A stretch of DNA of 64,000 nt from Cenococcum geophilum 1.58. Lineage: Eukaryota; Ascomycota; Dothideomycetes; Gloniales; Gloniaceae. The translations under genes were made by a program, and so were the position numbers. The DNA is taken from the NCBI GenBank assembly GCA_001692895.1, contig KV748292.1, positions 1-64,000 of the forward strand, written 5' to 3'. The notes under the pieces are model-generated. The model made no database searches and had not been told where the DNA came from. It was given only the letters and a program-made list of their open reading frames with translations. Below, in pieces: positions 45,748 through 57,599 of this stretch. Numbering within the stretch: position 1 is the first letter of the stretch; each line of letters begins with the position of its first letter.

Positions 45748-46707
45748 TTTAAACTAATCCTATATCCTTTTAGGTAGTAGCCTATAGCAAGCCAAGGGCT
45801 TCGCCTTTAAGCAATTTTATAATCCTCTATTTTACCTAAGACGATTACGTTTACTACAATATAGTAGGTATACTAGCAGATGCCTAGTAAATCGCATCTG
45901 TATAACGGTATTAAAATACGGATTAGGTCCTCTACCTTTTTAGGATAATTGCGTATACTATAGAGCAGCTATACCAGTAAGACGTCTAGCAGATCGTATC
46001 CGTATATTACGGTTGGATAGATACGGATTAGGAGATAAGGAAGACGGTAGCTACCTAGCTAAAGGTTAGGGCTATTTAAATTGTACGCGATTATCTCTAA
46101 AGGCGATTAGTATACTTACATACGATTAGTTGTGCAGTAGTGCAGCTCTACCCTAACGGCGACCTAAAGGTAATTTAATTGCTATCCGAAGGCTTTCTAG
46201 TAGAAGTTAAGGGGGTATTATATACAACGGGATCGTACACGATTTACGCTAGCTTATAATACTTTAGGCTTAGTTACCCTAGATATAGCTACCCTAGAGG
46301 CTATTTAATTGCTATTTAATGGCTATCTAAAGAACTAACGGCTAGTTTTTAAAGCTATAGTTACTACTATACACTTCTAGATCAAATGTAATTAGGGCTA
46401 TAGCCCAACCTAGAAAGTTTCCAGCTGTTAGCTATAGAGCTACCAAGACTAAACCGCAGGCGGTTATCTTATTAAGCTACGGCTTACTTTAAGAGCTACG
46501 GCTTAAAGATTATACGCGATTATCTTTCTATAAGGCTTTAGTTACTCTAAGAGCTCTAGCTTATATTAAGAGCTACAGCTTGCCTAAGAGAATAGCAGTA
46601 GCTTAAAGATCCTACGTAATTATTTTTATAAAGCTTTAGTTACTCTAAGAGCTCTAGCTTACTTTAAAAGCTTATAAGACCTAATATTAGGGTGGTTTTG
46701 GATAAAT

Positions 46708-46777
46708 CTTATCGCGATAAGATGTAATGGATATCCTTATCGCGATAAGGATATCCATTGCGTTTTATCGCGATAAG
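46708..46777. repeat. 70-bp palindrome built on TTATCGCGATAA units
   Basis: The central 32 bp (46727-46758) are a perfect palindrome with arms ATGGATATCCTTATCG. The outer arms also pair (cttatcgcgata at both ends), with three mismatches that are RIP-type transitions. Three TATCGCGATA units are nested in it. It could extrude as a cruciform or form an RNA hairpin. Confidence 0.9.
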
Positions 46778-47091
46778 TCTTGGCATACCCCAAATAAATG
46801 TTTAGTTGCCTTCTTCTTTATTATCATATAAAATATAGCTTTAGAAGTGGAATTAGAAACTCTTAACTCTATTAATACCTTTAAATTAAAAATATAAGAG
46901 GTTGCTTAGCTCTTTTAATATAGGAGCATACCCGTCCACTATGGTGTGGTTTTGGATAAATCTTATCGCAATAAGTCTTAGTATACCCTAAATAAATTTT
47001 TAGTCGCCTTCTTTATTATTATTATATAAAAATAACTAATTTAANCCTAGTAAATAAAGTTNTATTATCCCCTTTTTCTAAANTNTAGTAG

Positions 47092-47475
47092 GTGGCTCTA
47101 TATATAGCTCTACATTCAGCTCTACGTATAGAAGCTCTGCATATGGAGGCTCCGTATAAAGCTCTGCATGAAGCTTTTCACGAAGCTCTGCACGAAGCTT
47201 TGCATGAAGTTCCACACGAAGCTCCGCACAAAGCTCTACACAAAGCTCCGCGCGAAGCTCTGTACGAAGCTCTGCGGAAGCTCTGCACGAAGCTCCGCAC
47301 GAAGCTCTACGCGAAGCTCTGCGCGAAGCTCTGCATAAAGCTCTACACGAAGCTCTGCATGAAGCTCCGCGTACGGAGACTCTGCACGAAACTCTGTATA
47401 CAAAAGCTCTGCACGACGGCTCTGCGTACGACGGTTCTATCCTATTCAGCTTGGTTGGGGTAGAAAAGCTCCGCA
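47092..47475. repeat. 12-bp minisatellite in the hAT element, unit GAAGCTCTGCAC
   Basis: About 30 variable copies of the same unit as the array at 30.15-30.45 kb. The two opposite open frames over it (47078-47476 minus, 47092-47463 plus) are repeat artefacts. Confidence 0.92.
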
Positions 47476-48023
47476 CAGGGCACTTTTATCCTTATCGATT
47501 GCGATATTTTATGCATTTTCTATTGGATAAAGGATATTTTATGCTCGCTTATTCGCATTATCCAAAACCACCCTGCCTAATATCTCTCCAAACCCCTTCC
47601 AGGACAAGCCCTCTATAATCTCCCGCTACTATAAGGTAATAGAGGGGGCTGACTATAAGAAAGGGGGGGGGGGGTAAAGTAAGGGATATTCTTGCGATTA
47701 AGCTAGCTCTAAGTAGAGACTATCTGGCTATTAACTATAGAGCTATTAAGACTTAATTATAGGCGATTGTCTCTAAGACTAATCGTATACAATTAAGTCT
47801 TACCCCACTAGTAGACGCTCTTTTTCTACCTAAAATAGGCCCTTTTTCCCACTGGGTTTTGGCTATAGGTTAAGGTTTTTATCAAGGCTGCTTAGCTAAT
47901 CCTTTTCCCCTATTTCTTTATTCCCCTATATAAGTAAGGCTTCTACACTACTTACCTTTCTATATATAGAATTAATCTATTAGGATATAAGCTAGGGGCC
48001 AGCCCTAACTAAGGGGGGAGTAA

Positions 48024-48279
48024 TATAAGGGTACTTTTGGTCCCTTACTCGGCTATATCCTAAGAGCTCTTAGGGGCTACTAAGGCTAGCCTTCGGCTAG
48101 GCCTTAGCTACCCCTTATAAGCTCCTCGGGCTTATAGCCTCCTTCCTCCCCTATTATTTCATCTCCGTATAAGGCTATTGCCTACTCTTTACTATATCGT
48201 CCTCTTCTATTAACTCCCTATATGACTTATACTCGGCTTGCCTGCTCTCTACCATATACCCTAGTAATACTGCCTTACA
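48024..48279. repeat. LTR 3 of element L
   Basis: 256 bp, ends CTGCCTTACA, then the target duplication cttct and the resumed sequence of M. Confidence 0.93.
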
Positions 48280-48284
48280 CTTCT

Positions 48285-50574
48285 ACCTTCCTCCTAAGTA
48301 CTTTTTTAGGACTTCCTTTAATATTTTACTGTTAAGCTCTCTCTATCTAGCGTTATACTCTTTTTTCCGTTAATAGCCCTATTTAGCAAATATTAAAAAT
48401 AGTAAATATCCTTATTAAAGTCGTACCTTATTTCCCTCCTTTCTATCTTTAGCGTCCTCTTTATCTTAATACACTAGGTTATAAATAACTCTAGATATAA
48501 TCTTAGCGGTTATATTAGTTATAAATATCCTAAACTACTACCTCTATTAATTTCTTTATCTAGTTTAAGGAACATTATATCCTTATAGAATATTATGAAC
48601 CTTATTTTAACTCCGCTATCTTTTAATTAAATAATATAAAATACCTAGCCTATTATAATTTACTACGTTACTAATCTAGCCCTTACTAACTATAGCTTAC
48701 TAAGTATTACCTTATATAATATTTCTCCCCATAATAATAAAAGTCGTAGATATTAAGACGTCTCCTATAACTATAAGGGCTATATATACTAATCTAATAA
48801 ACTTAGACTAAGTCCTATTTATAGATGTTAGATATACACCCTATAACTATAGGGGTAGACTTAATATTAGTAGGCCGTATTATAGAGCCATACTTTCCTT
48901 AATAAGGTTAAGCTCCACTCTAAAGTTAATTAAGCACTTAACCCTTTTATTTCCTATCTATGCTTCTACCTTTAGACATTATTATTAAAACTAGATAAAT
49001 CCTGCTTCCTATTTAATCTAGTTTACCTCCGCAATTATTAGGCCAGCTTAATTAGTATAAAATATTAGGTATGCTAACGATATAAATACCTTAACGCCCT
49101 CTTACTTTTATTAGTAAGACTCTATAAGAGGTAGTAAAAGAGGCTTAAAGAATAACCTTATAACTTTAGGCATATACACAAGGCAGTTACTAATAGTAAC
49201 TTTAATAGTTTTTAATAAGATCTTATCCGCCATTACGGTTAGGCTTAGAATGTTTCCTTTTAGCATATCTATTATTCTAACCGGCTTTAGTCGCAGTACT
49301 TTAGCAGTTACAGTTACTTCTATTCCTTACTCTACTTCTCTTTTTAGCTATTTAGCATAGTCTATTTTATTAGTCTTCTTATTATTTACTAATAATTAGG
49401 GAGCCTACCACTATAGTTATAGTGCGGTTTAGATATATCCTCCTAGTTATATATTTTAAACTATTACTAGTTACGAACTAGTCGGTTTTAGAAGTAGTTT
49501 TATTACCCTTATATCTCCTCTTAGCTTTCTAAGATCGTATAACCGTATTATAGGCTATAACTAAGTTACTACTCCTACTAAATTAATATATACTAACTCT
49601 ACTTAGTATATATCTTCCTAAGACTTGCTAAGCTCTTCTTTACTTTTAGCGCTATTACTTTCTACAAACTCTACTAAGGACGTATTTAGTTAAATACCTA
49701 TCGCTATTACATTAGAATTAATATTCGCATTCTACCTTAGCTAGTCTTTAAGGAACTAAATTTAATTATTGCTTAGTAAATACAGAAGTAGATTTCCTAG
49801 GCGTTAACGTGTTTTAGTACAGATTTGGTTATTCTTATTTATATATAGGAACCCCTAGTTAACTAGTTCTTAAAGCTCTAGGTATTAGTTAATAAAATAA
49901 TAAGGGCCTCTATATCTATAATATATCTTAGCTTATACCTAGTATACACTAAGGTTTTTTAGTCCTCTATACCTTCTTAGGCCTAGCTTATATTATTTTT
50001 ATAGCGCCCCCTTATAAGACGGCAGTAGTCTATTATTATTCGTTACTAATTACAGACCTACTTATTCTTAACACATTAACGCCTTATTTAGGAGCTGTAT
50101 ATACTATATTAGGTCTTAGCGAATCCTATTAAGGAACGGCATTAAAGATATAACGCCTACTAATTTAACCGTCCTAAGATTAAGCTTCTAGAGTTAACTA
50201 GTAAGGTTCTTTAGCTTAAGGTCCGTCTCTTAGGTTATTTAACAGGTACTTACCGACTTATTTAGCTAAGAGACTATAGGTAGCTAAAGAGTAGCATCTC
50301 TCTAGTTTAATATAGCCGGCTATTACTTATAAAATTATTTAACTAGCTAACGGAGACCTTGCTTCTTAGGGTTTATTATTAATAAGCGGTCTACACCCTT
50401 ATATAAATTAAGCCTATCTTTTATAGCCCTCCTTAGTAGGTAAAAGTTAAAAGACTCTCGTCTATTTAGGTTAACTCCTATCTTAGTTATAGTATATCTT
50501 TAATATTTAAATAGGAGTCCTTTTATAAACTAGTATCCTTATTTACAGTTTTCTAAATTACTAGCTTTAGTAAC
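48285..50574 (-). pseudogene. Middle part of element M: gag C-terminal and protease region (fossil)
   Basis: Minus-strand reading continues the gag of M from the C2 junction (VSVS.LNNFISNSRLY and TREMLLFSYL near 50.3 kb) toward a protease region before the L insertion. Domain edges are unclear. It is heavily broken. Confidence 0.65.
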
Positions 50575-50791
50575 TGTTCGTACCAATTTAATGGCACGAG
50601 TGAGTTAGATTTAGGGGCACGAAATACGTATAGTATTATATGCTCTTTTAGATAATAGTGACTGTCGATTCTATTAAGGTAGACTACGTGGTCTATATAC
50701 TAACGCGCCTCCCCCCTAATTAGTTAGCACGTAGGTAGTTATGCACAAACGTGTAAATACGCGTTCATACACTAGGTGCTGTAATCATACA
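50575..50791 (-). repeat. LTR of C2 (3' LTR, left)
   Basis: 217 bp, starts TGTTCGTACC and ends AATCATACA. Shares its central part with the C1 LTR but lacks most of the acgcgtaagc tandem. Confidence 0.93.
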
Positions 50792-50968
50792 CTAGCGGTA
50801 TTTAGAAAATAAAACCACTTGTGTATAGCCTCTATAATTGCCTTAATAGAACTATAAAACACGTAAGGAAATGTATAGGAAATCCCTCCCAAGGTGCCTT
50901 CTAGGCTGCCTTCTAAACGGTGCTCCAAGCTAGCCGTAAGTCCTACTTACGGTCCGTAAAATAAACTG

Positions 50969-51021
50969 TACGGCCCTTTAACGGGCCGTAAATGAACTAT
51001 ACGGCCTTCCAGCGGGTCGTA
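50969..51021. repeat. Twin hairpins in the 3' region of C2
   Basis: TACGGCCCTTTAACGGGCCGTA-type inverted repeats at 50969-50990 and 51000-51021, the counterparts of those in C1. Confidence 0.75.
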
Positions 51022-51049
51022 ACTAAACCGTAAATACTCCGTTAGTCTC

Positions 51050-54000
51050 GCTCTACCTATTCTATAACCTTTAGATTAAGCTTATTTATATTAATTAGGG
51101 TTTTAAGGGCTTAACACGGCTTTGCCTTAGTCATGGCGTCTACTAGGTTATTTCCGCCGCTAATCCATTTAACCTCCACAATTTCATATCGTTTATAGGC
51201 CTGATATAAGCACATTAGGTCGACCATAAGCCTCTTCTCTTATATCGTACCTAGTTTAACTAGGCAGTTGTAGAGGGACTTTAAATTAGTGTATAAAACT
51301 AGGGGTAACTACTCCAGTTATAGAATCTTCTAGACCATTAATTTAATTACGGCTGCTATATTAAAGCTATAAGCTAGTGCGTATAGTTTGGAAGCTAGTA
51401 CGCTGCGGGTTACTTATTTACATTTAATTAAGGACTAATGCAATATATTTGCGTCCTAATTATAGTCCGTAAGTATAATTACAAAGCCGATTTATAATAA
51501 TAGGTCTTTATTATTAGCAAAGGAGGCGTCCGTAAATACCAGTAAGCTAAGGGAACTTAGGTCTAGTGGTATAAAAGTAAGTCCCCTTACTGCATTATCA
51601 ATTTGCCACTAAATACGCTTATTAAGCTGCTTAATATTTTCTTCTTGCGGATCTACTACCTAGGCCGCAAAGGACAAATTGTAGGCAGATTTAGGTTAAC
51701 AGACTGTAGTAATATAGGCGCCTCTTACACGCTATGCAACGTATTAGTCCTTTATATTTACGGTCTTACGGGTCTCTCTATAGGAGCTAGTAAGGTCCGT
51801 AGGCTTTACTATAATAGGCTTTAGGTTTTAAGCTTAGCGTTCCTAAGTTAGCTTAATTAGGTTGCCCTTTTATATAATTAGGCCTCTATTAAACTTAATT
51901 AGATTCTACTTAGTTAACTACTCTTACAGCTTTACTAAGAACTTAGCCTTTTATAGTTTAGTTTCTTTAGCGTCCGTAAAGGTCTGGTCTGCTAGGAATA
52001 GGGTATTATCTATTTAGAGTCCAATAATACTAAGGCCGTTTAATGGGCTGTATAGGAGGCAGGAGTCGTAGGTCAACTATTCCATTTTGAGTTTACTAAC
52101 GTAGTACTAGTAGTATATCTTAAACTAATGGTTTCTAGCTTCTGGTACTCCATAAAGAGGTTTTATAACCTATAAAATTATTCCTAGTTGCAAGTTAAGC
52201 TCGTAGGGTGGTTATATAAAGATGTCTCTGCTTAGGTAGGTATTAGACTGCATATAGGCTTACAAGATGTCCCGTAAGTAGAGGGCTATAGGCTTAGTTT
52301 GCTGCAGTCTAGATATAAGTGCAAGTATAATCCATTAACTGACCCGTTAAATTATAGGTAATTGCATAAGGACTAAGTCCTTTCCCTTATTGTTATAAGC
52401 TTATATAACAAGCTTTAATTTCTTAAAGGCTTTGTTAGTACTAGGGTGCTTAATTTCGTTAATAAAGCGTAAGTTAAATATACAGACGCCTTGCGGAACG
52501 TCTCTCTCCATTATAACCGTAAAGACGCCCTTTTTAAGTAGTCCGTTAATCTCTTTGCGTTATAAGTCCGTAAAAGGGGTTTCCTATACTAGAACTAATA
52601 TATCCGCAGGCGGAGATTGCTTTACGGATATGCCTGTAAAGGTTAGGTAATTCTTCGTTATAGGGTTCTTACAGAGGCGTCCTTAGCTACGCTTTATAGC
52701 AGGTTTAGTAGGTTTAGTAGGTTTCTAGGGGACTTTTAGGGTAGGTAAGGGTGCTTCTAGTTTATCTAATTCGGTAGTCGCTTCTAGTTTGTCTAGTTTG
52801 GCGGTTACTTCTAGTTTGTCTAGCTTAACGTCATAGGTAGTTTTAGGCCGAAAGTAGGGTTTTACGGATATGCTTCTAAAGCTAGTTAGCCCACTAAGAA
52901 GCTATACGCAGCATGTCTCGTTTTCTACGGCTAGTAAACAATAGGGTCCATTCTAGCTGCCGCTTTTACGCTATATAAGGACTTTAGAGTTAAGCGGGAG
53001 GTTGTGTACTAAGGTTATATTAAGTCCATTACGGTAGTATAGGGCATTATTAATAGTTTGTTTAGCCCATAGCTTAACTATCTTAGCTATCGCCTTCCGT
53101 ATTATAGCTGCTTATTCCATAATAGATAGGGTAGGAGGGCCTAGGTTGCTTATCCTTAGGTAGGCTCTGTAAACCAAGAGGGTAGGTACTAGTCCGTTAG
53201 GGCTAGCGGTGTTATTAACGGCTTTTATGGCCATCTATAGAGCTAGTTCCTTTTAAATGTCCTTATATTCGTCTGTAATAATCTAATAGGCTCTCCGTAA
53301 GGCTAGGTAAGCTCGCTTAATAAGCCTAATAGACCAATATGCCTTAACTAGGACAGCTTTTGTTAATATAGCCATGGCTATAGCATACTGCTAGAATTCC
53401 TTGCTAATAAAGTTCCTACTAGCGTTGTAGGTGATATACTCAGGGGGTCTAACGTATGTGTTAATCCAGTAGGTCCGTAAAATATCCTAAGTATGTTTTA
53501 TAAATATATTTTATAGCCAACGGGCGGCTTAATAGTAGGTTACCTCGTCAATTATATATAATACTAGGCTGCCGTTAATATACATAATATTTACATATAC
53601 TAAGTGGTTAAAATTAAGGTCTTTATAAAGAGTGAACTTAAATCGGCCTAGGGAACGTCCGTATTTCTGGCAGAAGGAGCAGTATTTAGTTAGGTAGTTA
53701 ACTGCCTTCCTATTAACGTCGTCATGTCCAGAGCGTTTAAGGACTCTATATAGCTTTTCGGCTAATAAATAGCCGAAACGGCGGTATAGTTAGTGGATTT
53801 CCGTACTAGTAAGGTAGCACGGGTTATAGTTAAAAGATTCCTAAACGTAGGTCTGTAAAGTCTCTCCCCATATAAGGAACGGGCGTCTAAATCGTCGTGT
53901 AATTAGTAAGGTAATATGCTTGCTTCCTAGGGTAGTTGCGGGACCTATTAGGGTGTCCGTAACATTATTGTAGTATACCTATAACCTATCCATATCTACA

Positions 54001-56450
54001 AAACAGAGTAAGAAGGGGGTGTCCGCTTTTACTATATAGAAGTTAACTAAGCCAATTAGAGTCTTAACTTTAACTAATCTAATTAATACGGTTAAGCCGA
54101 TGCCAAATTAGACGTTTACGGCCCCAGTTTACGTAATATTAATGTCCGTATTATTATTTATAATAGTCCTATATACAAGGTATTGTCCGTAGCCTACAGT
54201 AGACTTCTTAGAAGCACCTATATCGATTATAACACCGTAGAATTCCTTAGGGGTATAGCGTTCTATAATAATATATGCAAATAAGTCCTACTTATAATCT
54301 ATAACGTCCGTAACGGGGGTACTTATAGAATGGTTTTTGGGTGCAACTAAGTGTATAAAGGAACGGTCGGCTAATGCGGTCGTAATATTAAAGGCTTAGC
54401 TATCCGTAAAAGGTCTAAAAGTAGTTAGGAATATCTTTAAGGTCTCTTATTCCTAAATATCTAAGTTAAAGTCAATTATAAGGGCTTCTATTAACTTATT
54501 AGGGGGCTCTTCTACTTCCTCTCCTTCGTATTCCAAAATGAACTAGTTAATACGGCTATTAAGTCTCTTTCTAGACTTATTACGCTCTTCCCGGGTATAC
54601 CTTATAGATTAACATCCTTCCTTACCGCACACGAAGCACTTCTGGCTAGTTTATCTACGGGGGTATATTTTCGTATAGGGGTTGCTGCTAGGGTTATGGG
54701 TTAGACTTAGTCGGTACGGGTGCTGCTAGCGGTAGCGGCGGTCTATAAAGTAGACGTCTAAGTCTGTTTACGGATATTAAATATCCACAATAAAGGCTTA
54801 AGTGCTGCCTGGTGGGTTTAAGACTTTGTATATTATAATAGACAAGCGTAAATCATTAATAAGGCCAGCTAAGGTATCTGTAGGCTTGTAGTAGGCGTAC
54901 TTATAGGGCTCTACTTTCTAGTAGGCCGTAATGAGTTTATTATACAGGAAGTCGTCTATTCGATGCTTAGCGTTAAGGCCGTGCTATAGGTGCTAGAGGT
55001 CTTTGATAAGAATTTACAGGCACTCTATAGTCGATTTTTTAGTATTCTTATTAATTACGGTCCGTAGCTTAGTCGCATTCTATTAGGTAAGGATATTACG
55101 CTTATATTCTAGTCCTTTAAAGTAGTTACGGGTAGCTTCGCATAGCTTATTAAAGGAAACACTAAGGGGGTTACTCTTAAGGTTAGTATAGTAGTGGTTA
55201 AGTGCTAGGCCGCGCAGCATAGTAGAGTAGGCTTGGCTAAACTCTTATTTAGGAATGTTAGCCTTCTAGTAAAGGTCCGTAAAGATGGTCAGTTTAAAGT
55301 CAAAGTTATCATTTTCACTACTATACTTAGATTTGTTGGTATAGAGCTTAGCTAGGTTAGCTAGCTCCTTACCGTAGGTCTTTACTTAGGTAGGCTGCGG
55401 ATCTATAACTTGCGGATCTATAGCTTGCGGATATATGGCTTACGGATATATAGTTTGCGGATATATAGCTTGTAGATCTGTAACTTAAATAACGGGGGTA
55501 ATTTGGTCCGTATTTTAGTTTGCGGGGGTATTGCGGTCCGTAACTTAAGTACTAGGTATACTTTAGCCCATAAGATCAATTCTAAAACTGCTTAGGTTTA
55601 TAGGACGAATTTAGTTAAGTAGGTTAGGTATAAGGCTAGCGATTATATTAAGTTTAGAAGAAGTAAAGAGTTCCTTAGTTTCTTAGAACTAGTCTAGGAT
55701 TTCCTCTTTAGTCTATTCCGTTTGGTCCTTCTTATATATTGTATTATATAAGGACTGTACAATAGTAACTTGTTTATTCCTTTTAACCTATACACCTTAG
55801 TTATATAAGAGGGTCCATAGGTTATAGATGGTAGTAGGGTTATATACTTTAAAGATAGCTTCCGTAAAGTCCGCGAAGTCTTCCTAGTATTGCTCCTATA
55901 GGTCGACGTTTATAAGCTTAAAATATTTATATTTAAGAACTTTAAATTTAATATAGTTGTTAACGTTAGGTATAGACGTAAGGTCAACTCCCTACCTCCA
56001 CTTTTCCTAACCTTTATTAACTTGCTTTCTTAAGTCTGCCATACTGTATTGTGTAGTATAGTACGTAGTAGGTAGGAGAAGTCTTATAGTAGTCCGTAAA
56101 GGCAGTTAGCAGGTTCGTAACAGTTCGCGAAAAAATAAGAGGTTTTGTAACGGTCCGTAAAGGTAATTAATAGGTCTGTAACGGTTTGTAAAAGGGTAAG
56201 GGGTCTCCGTAAGGGGTCTGAAAAGAGGTTAGGGGAGGTATAGTAGGAATAGGGGTTTAAGGTTTAAGGGTAGGGGTTCTATACAGGTCTGTATTCGCGT
56301 CTATTATACTTCCGGTAAACCGTACTAAGACTTAAATAAGTATACAGAGTTAGAGATAAGTCCGTAATCCCCAACTTCCGACCTTCTAGCAGGTCGTACT
56401 AGGAGTCTAAACGGGTAGTCACTATCGTGTATCGCTCGGTGGGAGGTGTT
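51050..56450 (-). pseudogene. gag-pol of C2 (fossil)
   Basis: Same domain order as C1. On the minus strand a gag knuckle region lies near 54.6 kb, a protease-like stretch near 54.2 kb, an integrase zinc region near 53.67 kb and the RNase H end near 51.15 kb. A 15-bp tandem repeat (gcttgcggatatata, about 55391-55490, about six copies) lies in gag. A 27-bp tandem, cttctagtttgtctagtttg, is at about 52755-52830, as in C1. Broken many times. Confidence 0.87.
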
Positions 56451-56485
56451 AAGTAATTGCTAATCTGTGCGCGCTTACTAATCAG

Positions 56486-56702
56486 TGTTCGTACCAATTT
56501 AATAGCACGAGTAAGTTAGATCCAGGGGCACGAAATACGTATAATATCGTATGCTCTTTTAGATGATGGTGACTGTCGATTCTATTAAGGTAGACTACGT
56601 AGTCTATATACTGACGCGCCTCCCCCCTAATTAGTCAGCACGTAGGTGGTTGTATACAAACGCGTAAATACGCGTTCATACACCAGGTGCTGTAATCATA
56701 CA
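56486..56702 (-). repeat. LTR of C2 (5' LTR, right)
   Basis: 217-bp partner of 50575-50791, ending AATCATACA and followed by the target duplication gtaac. Confidence 0.93.
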
Positions 56703-56707
56703 GTAAC

Positions 56708-57560
56708 CTTCTAGGAAATTAGTATAAATTGTTTATAGTACTCGCGTATACTACTAGGTGGGCCATTCCTATACTATAGTATATACGCTTCTAAGAATTC
56801 TACCATCTCAACTTATTAAAAGTAGTTACTTCCTTAGTAGTCTATCTAAAGCTTTCCTATAAGTTCCATCTATTTACTAATAATAAACTTAAGTAGATTT
56901 TAGATTTAGGTCCCTATCTAATAGTTATAATATTCTAGAAGTCCTTAATACTTCTTATTGTTTATAACACGGTGTTAAATATATAGTTGCTTATACTATT
57001 TAATAAATTATAACACATTTTATCCTATAAAGTAAGGAATCCCTAAAGTCCCTAGAGCTAGTATAGGCTAGGCCATAATATATACCTTATCTCATTTTAT
57101 TAATAGTTTATTATAAGGTAATAGACTAGTAGTTTTTCCTAGAATAGGTAAGTTAACCTCCTAGTTCTTATCCTCTCTTTACTAAAGGTTATTAGTTTTA
57201 GATATTATAGAAGTTAGGTCTAGTACCGCATCCTCTAAATTAGGAAAACTTTATAGGTTAATAGGCTGCTTACTTTTTTCTCTGCTATTATTATAGAATG
57301 GGCCTAGTATCCCTAGTATTCCCTTTATCGGTCCTATTGCTATTACTCTTATAAATTTAAGGGAGGCTTATATAAATGCTAGAAGAATTATATAGACTGT
57401 TGCAAATATAGTAAATTAAAAATTAAAAACTTCTTTCTGCTAGTCCTAATGCATTATAACCATTTCTTTTATCCTCCGTCCTGCCGTACCCTATGCTCGT
57501 ATTTCTACTTCTAATTATCTATTCTATCTACTATAAGTCTTAAATAATAATCTTCAAAAG
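56708..57560 (-). pseudogene. gag N-terminal region of element M (fossil)
   Basis: Minus-strand segments MVEFLEAYIL and YRNGPPSSIREYYKQFILIS (near 56.8-56.7 kb) look like the gag core of fungal Ty3 elements and run up to the C2 junction. Further upstream, GPIKGILGILGPFYNN (near 57.3 kb) fits a gag linker. Broken at many sites. Confidence 0.65.
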
Positions 57561-57599
57561 TATTGTTAACTTATCTTAATAATAGTAATGCCTATGTGT

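Larger units (their letters stand above)
46688..47575. mobile_element. 888-bp non-autonomous hAT-type element in L
   Basis: The terminal inverted repeats are 18 bp: TAGGGTGGTTTTGGATAA on the left (CAGGG before RIP) and TTATCCAAAACCACCCTG on the right. The 8-bp duplication cctaatat flanks both sides (46680-46687, 47576-47583). CAGGG ends with an 8-bp duplication define hAT elements. It codes for nothing recognisable. Inside are a 70-bp palindrome at the left end, a second partial copy of the left-end region (46942-47035) and a long 12-bp minisatellite. Ambiguous bases lie at 47045-47083. Confidence 0.9.
43856..48279. mobile_element. Non-coding LTR element 'L' with three LTRs in tandem
   Basis: Three 256-bp LTRs (43856-44111, 45492-45747, 48024-48279) separate two internal segments. 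The whole is flanked by one target duplication cttct (43851-43855, 48280-48284). Internal 1 is 1380 bp. Internal 2 is 2276 bp, which is also 1380 bp once the 888-bp hAT element and its 8-bp duplication are taken out. This is the structure left by unequal exchange between LTRs of two copies. The interior has no gag or pol, only recurring words such as gcgattatcttt and aagagctacggctt. A purine tract, aaggggggggca, precedes LTR 2 (and a close match precedes LTR 3). The LTR 3' end, the sequence after it and the tract resemble element A, so A-type proteins may have mobilised it. Confidence 0.92.
50575..56702 (-). mobile_element. Ty1/copia element 'C2', uninterrupted fossil
   Basis: Two 217-bp LTRs (50575-50791 and 56486-56702) with the target duplication gtaac on both sides (50570-50574, 56703-56707). 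Total 6128 bp, minus strand. It aligns over its length with C1. Copia order: gag right of about 54.7 kb with a knuckle near 54.6 kb, protease near 54.2 kb, integrase about 53.7-53.0 kb, RT about 52.7-51.9 kb and RNase H about 51.65-51.05 kb. It sits in the gag of M. Broken at many sites, though somewhat less AT-shifted than C1. Confidence 0.93.

Noticed and set aside
47078-47476. Overlapping open frames on both strands (132 and 123 codons)
   Set aside because: Both are readings of the 12-bp array inside the hAT element.
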